Source: Gp13-AA77 sp036521995
Lineage (GTDB): Bacteria > Acidobacteriota > Terriglobia > UBA7540
Length of the DNA stretch: 17,932 bases
Assembly: GCA_036521995.1 (NCBI GenBank)
Contig: DATDGR010000173.1
Location: 1 to 17,932 of the forward strand
Direction: 5' to 3'
Shown: piece after piece, positions 12,021-17,932 of the stretch
Numbering within the stretch: the first letter of the stretch is position 1
Layout: each line of letters starts with the position of its first letter
Program-made: the position numbers and the translations under genes
The notes under the pieces: generated by a model
What the model saw: only the letters and a program-made list of their open reading frames with translations
Told to the model about the DNA's origin: nothing
Databases searched by the model: none

Positions 12021-13958
12021 ATGGGCAAAATCATTGGAATCGATCTTGGGACCACCAATTCTGTGGTGGCGGTTATGGAGGGTGGATCGCCTGTCGTTAT
12101 TGCGAACCCGGAAGGCGGGCGTACGACTCCGTCCGTGGTAGCCTTCACCAAGACTGGAGAGCGCCTGGTGGGACAGGTTGCTAAGCGGCAAGCCATCACC
12201 AACCCGGAGAATACGATTTATTCGATCAAGCGCTTCATGGGCCGGCGCTTCAGCGAGGTGCAGAGCGAAGTCAAGACGGTGCCTTTCCGGGTTGTCGAGG
12301 GCCCGAACGGCGATGTGCGTGTGGTGGCGCAGGGCAAGGAGTACACCCCGCCCGAGATCTCGGCCATGATCCTGCAGAAGATGAAAGATGCGGCCGAGCA
12401 GTATCTGGGCGAGAAGATCACCCAGGCCGTGATTACGGTACCGGCCTACTTTAACGACAGCCAGCGTCAGGCCACCAAGGACGCCGGCAAAATTGCCGGG
12501 CTCGAGGTGCTGCGCATCGTCAACGAGCCCACCGCCGCTGCGCTGGCCTACGGTCTCGACAAGGAGAAGGACGAGACCATCGCCGTCTACGACTTTGGCG
12601 GCGGCACCTTCGACATCTCCATCCTCGAAGTCGGCGAGGGTGTGGTGGAAGTGAAGTCGACGAATGGCGATACCCACCTGGGCGGCGACGATATCGACAA
12701 GCGGGTGATGGACTGGATCGTGGATGAGTTTCGCAAGGATCAGGGCATCGACCTGTCGAAAGACCGTATGGCGCTGCAGCGACTCAAAGAAGCAGCCGAG
12801 AAAGCCAAGATGGAGCTTTCCACGGTTCTCGAAACCGACATTAATCTGCCCTTTGTCACGGCCGATGCGTCCGGCCCCAAGCACCTCAACATGAAACTGA
12901 CGCGGGCGCGGTTCGAGCAGATGTGCGAAGACCTCTTCCAGCGCTCGGTCGGTCCGGTGAAGCAGGCGTTACAAGACGCGGGAGTTGGCCCGGACCAGAT
13001 CCATGAAGTGGTGCTGGTCGGCGGATCGACGCGCATTCCGCGGATCCAGGAGATTGTTAAGAATCTGTTCAATGGCAAGGAGCCTCACAAGGGTGTTAAC
13101 CCGGATGAGGTGGTGGCGGTGGGCGCGGCGGTGCAAGCGGGCGTGCTGGGCGGAGAGGTCAAGGACCTGCTCTTGCTGGACGTGACGCCGCTGACGCTCG
13201 GCGTGGAGACGTTCGGCGGAGTCATGACCCCGCTGATCCAGCGCAATACGACGATTCCCACCCGGAAGAGTGATGTCTTCTCTACGGCCGCTGATAACCA
13301 GGAGTCGGTCGAAATTCACGTTCTGCAGGGTGAGCGGCCGCTGGCCAAGGACAATCGAACGCTGGGCAAATTCCACCTGGTGGGCATTCCCATGGCGCCG
13401 CGCGGCGTGCCTCAAATCGAGGTAACGTTCGACATCGACGCCAACGGCATCCTGAACGTCTCCGCCAAAGACAAAGGCACGGGTAAGGAGCAGAAGATCA
13501 CCATAACCTCCTCGAGTGGTCTTTCCAAAGAGGAAGTGGACCGGATGACCAAGGAAGGCGAACTCCACGCTGAGGAGGATCGCCGCGCCAAGGAAGAGAT
13601 CGAACTCAAGAATCGCGCCGACGCTATGGTTTACTCGACGGAGAAGATCCTGAAGGAGAACCGCGAGAAGGTGCCGGCAGAAGACGCCAAGGCTATCGAG
13701 GAAGCCCTCGAGGAGGCTAAGAAGGCCATCCAGGCCGGAGACAGCTCCAAGATCACGGCAGCGGTCGAGAATCTCACTAAGGCCTCCCACAAGCTGGCGG
13801 AGGTCATGTATAAGCAGGCTGGGCCAGGTCCGACAAGCAGCGGCGCGGCTGGGGCAGCTGCGGGAGCCGGAACTTCTACAGGTGGCAATGGCCAAGCCAA
13901 GACCGACGGCGAGGTAATCGACGCCGAAGTGGTGGACGAGGGAAAGAAGAGCAACTAG
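12021..13958 (+). CDS. dnaK: Chaperone protein DnaK (Hsp70)
   Basis: 645 residues, normal length. The N-terminal ATPase domain shows 'GIDLGTTNSVVAVMEGG' (5-21), 'VYDFGGGTFDISIL' (about 188-201) and 'VVLVGGSTRIPRIQEIV' (about 330-346), the three Hsp70 signatures. The substrate-binding domain begins near 'DVTPLTLGVET' (about 388-398) and the helical lid follows, ending in a Gly/Ala-rich linker and the acidic tail 'GEVIDAEVVDEG'. DnaK folds and refolds cytoplasmic proteins with DnaJ and GrpE. Start: GAGGAG eleven bases upstream of ATG 12021. It is the first gene of the heat-shock block; no grpE follows. Confidence 0.98.
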   Translation: MGKIIGIDLGTTNSVVAVMEGGSPVVIANPEGGRTTPSVVAFTKTGERLVGQVAKRQAITNPENTIYSIKRFMGRRFSEVQSEVKTVPFRVVEGPNGDVRVVAQGKEYTPPEISAMILQKMKDAAEQYLGEKITQAVITVPAYFNDSQRQATKDAGKIAGLEVLRIVNEPTAAALAYGLDKEKDETIAVYDFGGGTFDISILEVGEGVVEVKSTNGDTHLGGDDIDKRVMDWIVDEFRKDQGIDLSKDRMALQRLKEAAEKAKMELSTVLETDINLPFVTADASGPKHLNMKLTRARFEQMCEDLFQRSVGPVKQALQDAGVGPDQIHEVVLVGGSTRIPRIQEIVKNLFNGKEPHKGVNPDEVVAVGAAVQAGVLGGEVKDLLLLDVTPLTLGVETFGGVMTPLIQRNTTIPTRKSDVFSTAADNQESVEIHVLQGERPLAKDNRTLGKFHLVGIPMAPRGVPQIEVTFDIDANGILNVSAKDKGTGKEQKITITSSSGLSKEEVDRMTKEGELHAEEDRRAKEEIELKNRADAMVYSTEKILKENREKVPAEDAKAIEEALEEAKKAIQAGDSSKITAAVENLTKASHKLAEVMYKQAGPGPTSSGAAGAAAGAGTSTGGNGQAKTDGEVIDAEVVDEGKKSN

Positions 13959-14010
13959 GGAGAGCCCAAGGCGGGCCCCCCGGGGGATAAACTGAAAGAC
14001 GCGCCAGAGA

Positions 14011-14044
14011 CGTTTTTTAGAATCAACAAAACTGTCAAAAAACG
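14011..14044. repeat. Inverted repeat downstream of dnaK
   Basis: CGTTTTTT (14011-14018) and AAAAAACG (14037-14044) form perfect 8-bp arms separated by 18 bases. The A/T-rich arms and long loop make it a weak terminator; it might slow transcription or act in the RNA leader of the downstream genes. Its right arm overlaps the first 11-bp tandem repeat unit. Confidence 0.4.
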
Positions 14045-14083
14045 AACCTAGAACGAACCTAAACGAACCCGAGACAAACCCGG
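14041..14083. repeat. Four-copy 11-bp tandem repeat (ACGAACC core) between dnaK and the small zinc protein gene
   Basis: Units: AACGAACCTAG (14041-14051), AACGAACCTAA (14052-14062), ACGAACCCGAG (14063-14073), ACAAACCCGG (14074-14083). The spacing, about one DNA helical turn, would place each copy of the core on the same face of the helix. This could be an array of protein-binding sites or a slippage product. Copies decay from left to right. Confidence 0.6.
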
Positions 14084-14198
14084 CTGGATTTCCAGCAACC
14101 CGGAGCCAACCGAGAGAGGTAAAAGGGCAGAGAGGATGTGTTTAGGAAGCTACCCGTCGACCTATTGAAACAAGGGCCGGTGGGACTTGGAGGAACTA

Positions 14199-14393
14199 GT
14201 GGAACATCGAGCCCAAGTCGGAGTTGAATGCCCTCAGTGCCACTTCCGGCAGTTCATGGAGGTGGAGACGGATCTGGTGGGGACGCTGCAGGATTCCAGG
14301 GTGGCGCAGAAGGTTTACGCCGAGCTCCAGGCCTGGATGATCTCCCGCTGCCCCGAACATTTGAAGGCGATTGCGGGAATGAGCAAGAATTAG
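14199..14393 (+). CDS. Small CxxC/CxxH protein between dnaK and dnaJ
   Basis: 64 residues from GTG 14199, chosen because a perfect GGAGG (14189-14193) sits five bases upstream; a TTG at 14187 would include the SD itself. Cys11-x2-Cys14 (followed by His15) and Cys51-x2-His54 could bind one zinc ion. Between them is a helix-prone segment 'LQDSRVAQKVYAELQAWM'. I do not recognise the family. Its position inside the dnaK-dnaJ-hspR block and its ideal SD suggest it is expressed with the chaperones, perhaps as a small co-chaperone or redox/zinc-responsive factor; that is conjecture. Alternative: a lineage-specific gene with no chaperone role. Confidence 0.65.
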   Translation: MEHRAQVGVECPQCHFRQFMEVETDLVGTLQDSRVAQKVYAELQAWMISRCPEHLKAIAGMSKN

Positions 14394-14460
14394 CCGTCCA
14401 GGCTCGGTTCAGGAGGCTGCGAAAGTCTTGATAGGCCGCGTCCCGATGGAACAGAAGCGG

Positions 14461-14487
14461 CCGGCAGGGGAACTTGAGCACTGCCGG
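14461..14487 (+). repeat. Stem-loop upstream of the dnaJ micro-ORF
   Basis: CCGGCAG (14461-14467) pairs with CTGCCGG (14481-14487), loop 13 bases. No T-run follows. It lies between the small zinc-protein gene and the dnaJ leader, so it could be an mRNA processing or stability element. Confidence 0.45.
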
Positions 14488-14522
14488 TCATGTTCGACTC
14501 TCGATGGATAAGGAGTTCACCC

Positions 14523-14585
14523 ATGCTGCAAGCGCGTCGGCTGGGTTTCAGGGCTGAGTCCTCGGCCGCCATGTCAGTGAGTTGA
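14523..14585 (+). CDS. Possible 20-codon upstream ORF coupled to dnaJ
   Basis: ATG 14523 is preceded by AAGGAG with a seven-base spacer, the best SD in this region. The frame reads 'MLQARRLGFRAESSAAMSVS' and ends in TGA at 14583-14585, overlapping the dnaJ ATG at 14585 (TGATG). dnaJ itself has only a weak SD. This is the geometry of translational coupling or a regulatory leader peptide. Coding is not proven; the peptide resembles nothing I know. Confidence 0.4.
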   Translation: MLQARRLGFRAESSAAMSVS

Positions 14586-15823
14586 TGATGCCTGTCGAAA
14601 CCCAAAAAGACTACTACGCCATCCTTGGCGTGGCTCGCGACGCTAAGCCTGAGGCGATCCGGAAGGCTTACCGGCACCTGGCCCGCAAGTACCATCCTGA
14701 CGTCAATCCCGGAAACAAAGGGGCAGAAGAGAAGTTCAAGGTGCTTTCCGAAGCCTACGAGATCCTGAGCGACGAAAAGAAGCGTAAAGTCTACGATCAG
14801 TACGGCTTCTACTCGGACAGTATCCCCCCGGGGGGCTATCCTGGCACCGGAAATGCTGCCGCGGCATATTCGGCGGGAGGCGCCGGATCGCCGGGTGGCT
14901 TCGATTTCTCCGGCTTTGACTTCTCTGACTTTGACGTCGGCGGTGCCCGGACAGACCGACGGACGGCGGCGGGTGCTGGCGCCTCCGGCGAAGAGGGGGG
15001 CGGATCGTTCCGGGATTTCTTCGCCCAGATTTTCTCCCGCGGCGCGCGTCCCGAACCGGAGGGAGACGAGGAGGCGCGTGGACGCGATCTTGAACACCAC
15101 ATGCACCTCGGCTTCTGGGATGCTATCCGCGGCACTCAGGTACGGGTGACCGTGAACCGCAACGAAACCTGTCCCGTCTGCAAGGGGACAGGCGCCGGCA
15201 AGGGCGCGCCCACCGTTTGCCCCACTTGCGAAGGAACCGGCCGCCTCAACCGCCAGTCCGGGGCCATGCGCTTCACGGGACCTTGTCCGGATTGCGGGGG
15301 AACGGGCAAGCGCCGCCCCGTTTGCCCCAACTGTTCCGGATCGGGCCACATCACCCGGTCCGAAACTTTCGAGGTCCGCATTCCGCCGGGCGTGGACCAG
15401 GGCTCGCGCGTGCGGGTACCTGGCAAAGGCAATGCCGGAAGGAAGGGCGGGCCGCCCGGCGATCTTTACATCGTCACGGAGGTGGAGCCCCACCCCTTCT
15501 TTGAGCGCCGAGGGGACAACATCTACGTGAAGCTGCCGGTTACCGTCACTGAGGCCGCCCTGGGCGCTAAAGTCGAGGTGCCCACGATCGACGGACCGAG
15601 CACCATCAAGATTCCACCCGGTACCCAGAGTGGCCAGAAGCTGCGCCTGCGAGGCAAGGGCGTGCGCTCATTGCGCGGCGACGCACGCGGCGATCAGTTT
15701 GTGGAGGTCCAAGTGGTCGTGCCAAAGGTGGCGGATGAGCGCTCCAAGGAGCTCTTGCGAGAGCTTGGCCAGCTTAATCCCGAGGACCCCCGTCAGGGTT
15801 TGAGGATCGAAACCGGAGGCTAA
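14585..15823 (+). CDS. dnaJ: Chaperone protein DnaJ (Hsp40)
   Basis: 412 residues from ATG 14585 (the next codon, 14588, is also ATG). The J domain (about 9-73) includes the HPD motif at 37-39. A long Gly/Phe-rich region (about 80-165) follows, with Asp/Phe repeats 'FDFSGFDFSDFDVGG'. The zinc domain (about 196-256) has all four repeats, CPVCKGTG, CPTCEGTG, CPDCGGTG and CPNCSGSG. Two C-terminal substrate-binding beta domains complete it. This is a class A DnaJ about 35 residues longer than E. coli DnaJ (376), most of the excess in the Gly/Phe region. DnaJ delivers substrates to DnaK and stimulates its ATPase. hspR starts 14 bp after the stop codon. Confidence 0.96.
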   Translation: MMPVETQKDYYAILGVARDAKPEAIRKAYRHLARKYHPDVNPGNKGAEEKFKVLSEAYEILSDEKKRKVYDQYGFYSDSIPPGGYPGTGNAAAAYSAGGAGSPGGFDFSGFDFSDFDVGGARTDRRTAAGAGASGEEGGGSFRDFFAQIFSRGARPEPEGDEEARGRDLEHHMHLGFWDAIRGTQVRVTVNRNETCPVCKGTGAGKGAPTVCPTCEGTGRLNRQSGAMRFTGPCPDCGGTGKRRPVCPNCSGSGHITRSETFEVRIPPGVDQGSRVRVPGKGNAGRKGGPPGDLYIVTEVEPHPFFERRGDNIYVKLPVTVTEAALGAKVEVPTIDGPSTIKIPPGTQSGQKLRLRGKGVRSLRGDARGDQFVEVQVVVPKVADERSKELLRELGQLNPEDPRQGLRIETGG

Positions 15824-15837
15824 TCCCTAGGCTAGTC

Positions 15838-16251
15838 ATGAAACCACGCCGACACAAAGCGCACGCCAGGAGCAAGGCCGGTTACATGATCAGCGCGGTG
15901 GCAGCGATGTACCATATCCACCCCCAGACCTTGCGGCTCTACGAGCGCGAAGGGCTGCTCGCGCCCTCGCGCAGCGAGGGCAACACCCGGCTTTACACTG
16001 AAGAAGACCTGGGGCGGCTGGAGGTGATTCTCAGCCTCACGCGCGACCTCGGCGTGAATCTCGCCGGGATCGAGATCATTCTCAACATGAACGCGCGCAT
16101 GAAAGAGATGGAACGCGAGGTCCAGGCCTTGGTGGAATTCGTGCGCCGCGAAGTGGCCCCAACGAATGCGGCGCCAGGGCGCGTCGAGAACGCGTTGGTC
16201 CGCGTGGGCCGGCCGCACATTGTCCGCACCCGAATCACCCGGGCCCGCTGA
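15838..16251 (+). CDS. hspR: HspR-type MerR-family heat-shock repressor
   Basis: 137 residues. The MerR winged-helix domain is nearly archetypal HspR: 'YMISAVAAMYHIHPQTLRLY' (16-35), 'EREGLLAPSRSEGNTRLYT' (36-54), then 'LTRDLGVNLAGIEIILNMNA', a segment diagnostic of HspR. A helical segment (about 85-110) follows and then a basic tail of about 30 residues ending 'RTRITRAR'. HspR is known to repress dnaK operons through HAIR operators using DnaK as co-repressor; I could not find a canonical HAIR site before dnaK. The SD is weak and GGAGG lies 19 bases upstream inside the end of dnaJ, so coupling to dnaJ is likely. It is followed after 9 bp by a response regulator gene. Confidence 0.9.
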   Translation: MKPRRHKAHARSKAGYMISAVAAMYHIHPQTLRLYEREGLLAPSRSEGNTRLYTEEDLGRLEVILSLTRDLGVNLAGIEIILNMNARMKEMEREVQALVEFVRREVAPTNAAPGRVENALVRVGRPHIVRTRITRAR

Positions 16252-16260
16252 TGGATATCG

Positions 16261-16935
16261 ATGAGAATCCTGCTGGTGGAAGACGAGCGCAAAGTGGCCA
16301 GCTTCGTGGCGCGCGCTCTCAGGGAACAGGCTTACGCGGTGGATGTGGCCGAGAGCGGGGATCGCGCTTTGAGCCTTGCTTCCGAGGTTCTCTATGACGC
16401 CATCCTGCTGGATCTGCGTCTGCCCGACGTCGATGGCGTCGAAGTGTGCCGGGCCCTGCGCCGCCGAGGTGTAAACTCACCCGTGCTCATGCTGACCGCG
16501 CGCGGCCTGGTGGAGCACCGCGTGGAAGGGCTTGACGCCGGCGCCGACGATTATCTCACCAAACCTTTCGCCTTAGCGGAGCTGCTGGCGCGCGTACGAG
16601 CACTGGTCCGCCGCGGGTTTCAGAAGAGCGCCGCCAACCTCAACTTTGCCGACCTCGGGCTCGAACGTCATCGCCGCCGCGTGCACCGCGCGGGGAGCCC
16701 GATTCCGTTGACCTCGAAGGAATTCGCTCTGCTGGAGTTGCTCCTGCTTCGCGCGCCGGAGATCGTCCCCCGCAGCGAAATCCTTGAGCACATCTGGGAC
16801 GCTCACTTCGACAGCGGTACGAATCTGGTGGAGGTTTACGTCAACCGGCTTCGCCAGAAGATCGATCACAACCACAGCGTGAAGCTGATTCACACGGTTC
16901 GAGGCGTGGGTTATCGCTTGGGCCGTGAAGCTTAG
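16261..16935 (+). CDS. OmpR/PhoB-family response regulator (orphan in this window)
   Basis: 224 residues. Receiver domain (1-118): acidic Glu7/Asp8, phospho-acceptor Asp51 ('AILLDLRLPD'), Thr79 ('LMLTARG') and Lys101 ('DDYLTKPF'), all the residues needed for phosphorylation. The C-terminal winged helix (about 127-222) has 'LTSKEFALLELLL' and the recognition-helix region 'NLVEVYVNRLRQKI', ending 'TVRGVGYRLG'. Sequence style is close to the CopR/CusR/QseB group, which respond to metals or envelope stress. No sensor kinase gene follows: the next gene points the other way. It lies 9 bp after hspR, so it may be transcribed with the heat-shock genes. No clear terminator follows. Confidence 0.93.
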   Translation: MRILLVEDERKVASFVARALREQAYAVDVAESGDRALSLASEVLYDAILLDLRLPDVDGVEVCRALRRRGVNSPVLMLTARGLVEHRVEGLDAGADDYLTKPFALAELLARVRALVRRGFQKSAANLNFADLGLERHRRRVHRAGSPIPLTSKEFALLELLLLRAPEIVPRSEILEHIWDAHFDSGTNLVEVYVNRLRQKIDHNHSVKLIHTVRGVGYRLGREA

Positions 16936-17039
16936 GAGGCCGGCGGCTCGAGGGGCTCATGGGCGTGTGCAGAGGAACCGGCACAAAGAGCCGTGCGGCC
17001 GCCGCCCCCAGAGCCGAAGAATCTGGCCTCAAGATCGGC

Positions 17040-17549
17040 TTAGCTCGGCAGCGCCATGCGCAGCTTGGACTTGCTGAGGGCCTTCACGAGTTGCGTTTCG
17101 GCCATGTCCTTGCTCCACTCGCGCACGACGGCAATCTCGTCCACGAGCAATTGCCAGGCGCGGTCAAACATGCGCTTCTCGCGGAAGGAAAGAGGTTTGG
17201 CTTGGCTCAGAAGAAGCAACCCCTTGAAGACCTCGGCGACCTCCAGCAGCGATCCGCTCCGCATCTTCTCGGAGTTCTCCTTGAAGCGATCCTTCCAGTC
17301 GTGGGGAGGCTTCATGCCGCCGTTGTTGAGGTAATCAAGAACCACCGTGATCTCCCGCAACTTGGCCACGCGCCGCAGGCCGAGGTTAGCCACGTTGCTG
17401 GTGGGCACCATCACACGCAGGCCGTTGGAATTGAGCTTGAGCATGTAAAACATCTCGGGTTGACCGGTCAGATTACGATGGGAAATCTGTTCGATGGTGC
17501 CTACGCCTTGGTTGGGATAAACAATCTTATCGCCGACGTCAAAGTTCAT
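17040..17549 (-). CDS. carD: CarD-family transcriptional regulator
   Basis: 169 residues from ATG 17549, chosen over upstream open frame to 17669 because GGGGGG precedes it and the family start 'MNFDVGDKIVYPNQGVGTIE' begins here. Residues 1-60 form the RNA polymerase-interacting Tudor-like domain; the helical C-terminal domain carries 'KPPHDW' with Trp85, equivalent to the promoter-wedging tryptophan of Mycobacterium tuberculosis CarD, then 'KMRSGSLLEVAEVFKGL' and 'LSFREKRMFDRAWQLLVDE'. CarD stabilises the open promoter complex, mainly at rRNA and stress genes. It lies downstream of, and in the same direction as, the CPBP protease gene, with 127 bp between. It converges with the response regulator gene. 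Confidence 0.94.
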   Translation of the reverse strand: MNFDVGDKIVYPNQGVGTIEQISHRNLTGQPEMFYMLKLNSNGLRVMVPTSNVANLGLRRVAKLREITVVLDYLNNGGMKPPHDWKDRFKENSEKMRSGSLLEVAEVFKGLLLLSQAKPLSFREKRMFDRAWQLLVDEIAVVREWSKDMAETQLVKALSKSKLRMALPS

Positions 17550-17583
17550 AAACCCCCCGGCTGTCGATTTTGTTGCTATGCAT

Positions 17584-17612
17584 AGCCTAACCCCGGAGCC
17601 GTCTCTAGTCAA
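17584..17612 (-). promoter_or_regulatory. Candidate promoter of carD
   Basis: Leftward TTGACT (17612-17607), 17-bp spacer, TAGGCT (17589-17584). The -35 box is good; the -10 box matches only at its ends. A TATGCATA-type sequence just downstream is an alternative -10 with a longer spacer. Position, 35 bp before the ATG, is suitable. Confidence 0.4.
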
Positions 17613-17676
17613 GGCCGACCAACAGACACCAGGGCCACCAACAACAAGCCATCGAGTAGGCTGCCCCAAAATGGCG

Positions 17677-17932
17677 TCATTCCGCGGGAGAGCGAGTTTT
17701 GGGATGGCGAAGGCTAAAGATCAAGAACAGGCCACCGATCACGACGAACACCAGAGCGCTTCCCTCCGGGCCGACGGCGCCTCCCGTGAGCCAGACTGGG
17801 CCGTGAAACGACGAATTGAGCAGGTGCCCCGGGATCATGGCCCCGCTGTCCGGAACCGAGTAGAGAAAGCTTTCCGAGTAGTCCCAACTGGCGTGCAAGC
17901 CGATGGCAAACCAGAGGCTTCCCGTGCGGCGA
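17677..17932 (-). CDS. CPBP-family intramembrane metalloprotease, C-terminal part (5' end outside window)
   Basis: The frame is open to the right edge. About 85 C-terminal residues are visible: 'GSLWFAIGLHASWDYSES' containing the His-x3-Asp version of the last CPBP/CAAX-protease motif, a loop with 'GPVWLTGGAVGPEGS', and a final membrane helix 'ALVFVVIGGLFLIFSL'. The Glu-Glu-x3-Arg catalytic motif lies upstream of the window. CPBP proteases are membrane-embedded enzymes related to the CAAX endopeptidase; bacterial substrates are mostly unknown. The stop is 127 bp before the carD start. Confidence 0.75.
   Translation of the reverse strand, partial: RRTGSLWFAIGLHASWDYSESFLYSVPDSGAMIPGHLLNSSFHGPVWLTGGAVGPEGSALVFVVIGGLFLIFSLRHPKTRSPAE

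Noticed and set aside
11991..13895. Long minus-strand open frames over dnaK (11991-12884 and 12969-13895)
   Set aside because: They are antisense to an unambiguous dnaK, have His/Arg/Leu-rich shadow composition, no SD and no family resemblance.
14473..14510. CTTGAG half-site of a HAIR operator upstream of dnaJ
   Set aside because: Only one half matches; the ACTC half is too far away (over 20 bp instead of 7) and there is no promoter to control.
14390..15493. 367-codon minus-strand open frame over dnaJ
   Set aside because: It is the mirror of the dnaJ coding frame in GC-rich DNA, with no recognisable domain.
17550..17669. Extended N-terminus of carD up to 17669
   Set aside because: The added 40 residues do not resemble CarD, and the ATG at 17549 has a G-rich SD and the conserved family start.
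1..17932. CRISPR array, tRNA or rRNA genes
   Set aside because: No regularly spaced long direct repeats and no tRNA or rRNA signature were found by eye on either strand; the only tandem array is the 11-bp repeat at 14041-14083, which has no spacers.

Overview
The window looks like chromosomal DNA from a GC-rich member of the Acidobacteriota. This is inferred from gene content, not from a database search. The supporting signs are: a very large MacB/FtsX-type orphan permease with the acidobacterial 'ADOP' architecture; a reaction-centre-type di-haem cytochrome c in a window with no other photosynthesis gene; a protein of the 'NAQKSTGPRT...GK...NAL.HG' family that I know mainly from Acidobacteria and Planctomycetes; HspR-type control of the DnaK system; and a CarD regulator. 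No rRNA, tRNA or CRISPR array was seen.

Left part (1-4800). The 3' end of an L-fucose/L-arabinose isomerase-family gene (+) meets a block of leftward genes. Read in the direction of transcription these are: an STGPRT-family protein of unknown function (3967-4731), an exported hypothetical protein (3031-3684), a PLP-dependent aminotransferase (1717-2994) and a di-haem cytochrome c fused to a LolA-like domain (402-1565). The STGPRT gene has a near-perfect sigma70 promoter with an inverted repeat on its predicted start site. The cytochrome upstream region holds several perfect palindromes.

Middle (4800-8060). This is a scarred stretch: clustered palindromes, the 3' stub of a gene resembling DUF932-type phage/plasmid proteins, and an 886-codon ADOP permease gene (leftward). 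The usual N-terminus of the permease has been replaced by a truncated, frameshifted brnT toxin gene. The promoter and an operator-like palindrome of the lost toxin gene still lie in front of the permease.

Right of that (8080-11714). An FmdE-like protein with a C-terminal zinc ribbon is translationally coupled (ATGA overlap) to a rhomboid protease with C-terminal TPRs. A stand-alone lutC (LUD domain) points the other way. A DksA/TraR-type zinc-finger gene follows, with its own promoter and a clear intrinsic terminator.

Heat-shock block (11900-16940). dnaK has a textbook promoter. It is followed by an 11-bp tandem repeat, a 64-residue CxxC/CxxH small protein, a 20-codon SD-led micro-ORF whose stop overlaps the dnaJ start, then dnaJ, hspR (MerR family) and an OmpR-type response regulator with no kinase beside it. 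grpE, which sits between dnaK and dnaJ in actinobacterial hspR operons, is absent, and no canonical HAIR or CIRCE operator was found by eye. At the right edge, leftward, are carD and the 3' part of a CPBP-family intramembrane protease gene.

The most unusual points are the brnT-ADOP fusion, the two uncharacterised small coding units between dnaK and dnaJ, the strongly promoted STGPRT-family gene, and the FmdE/rhomboid-TPR coupling. None amounts to a demonstrated new system. The dnaK-(small zinc protein)-(micro-ORF)-dnaJ-hspR-response regulator arrangement is the best candidate for something undescribed.
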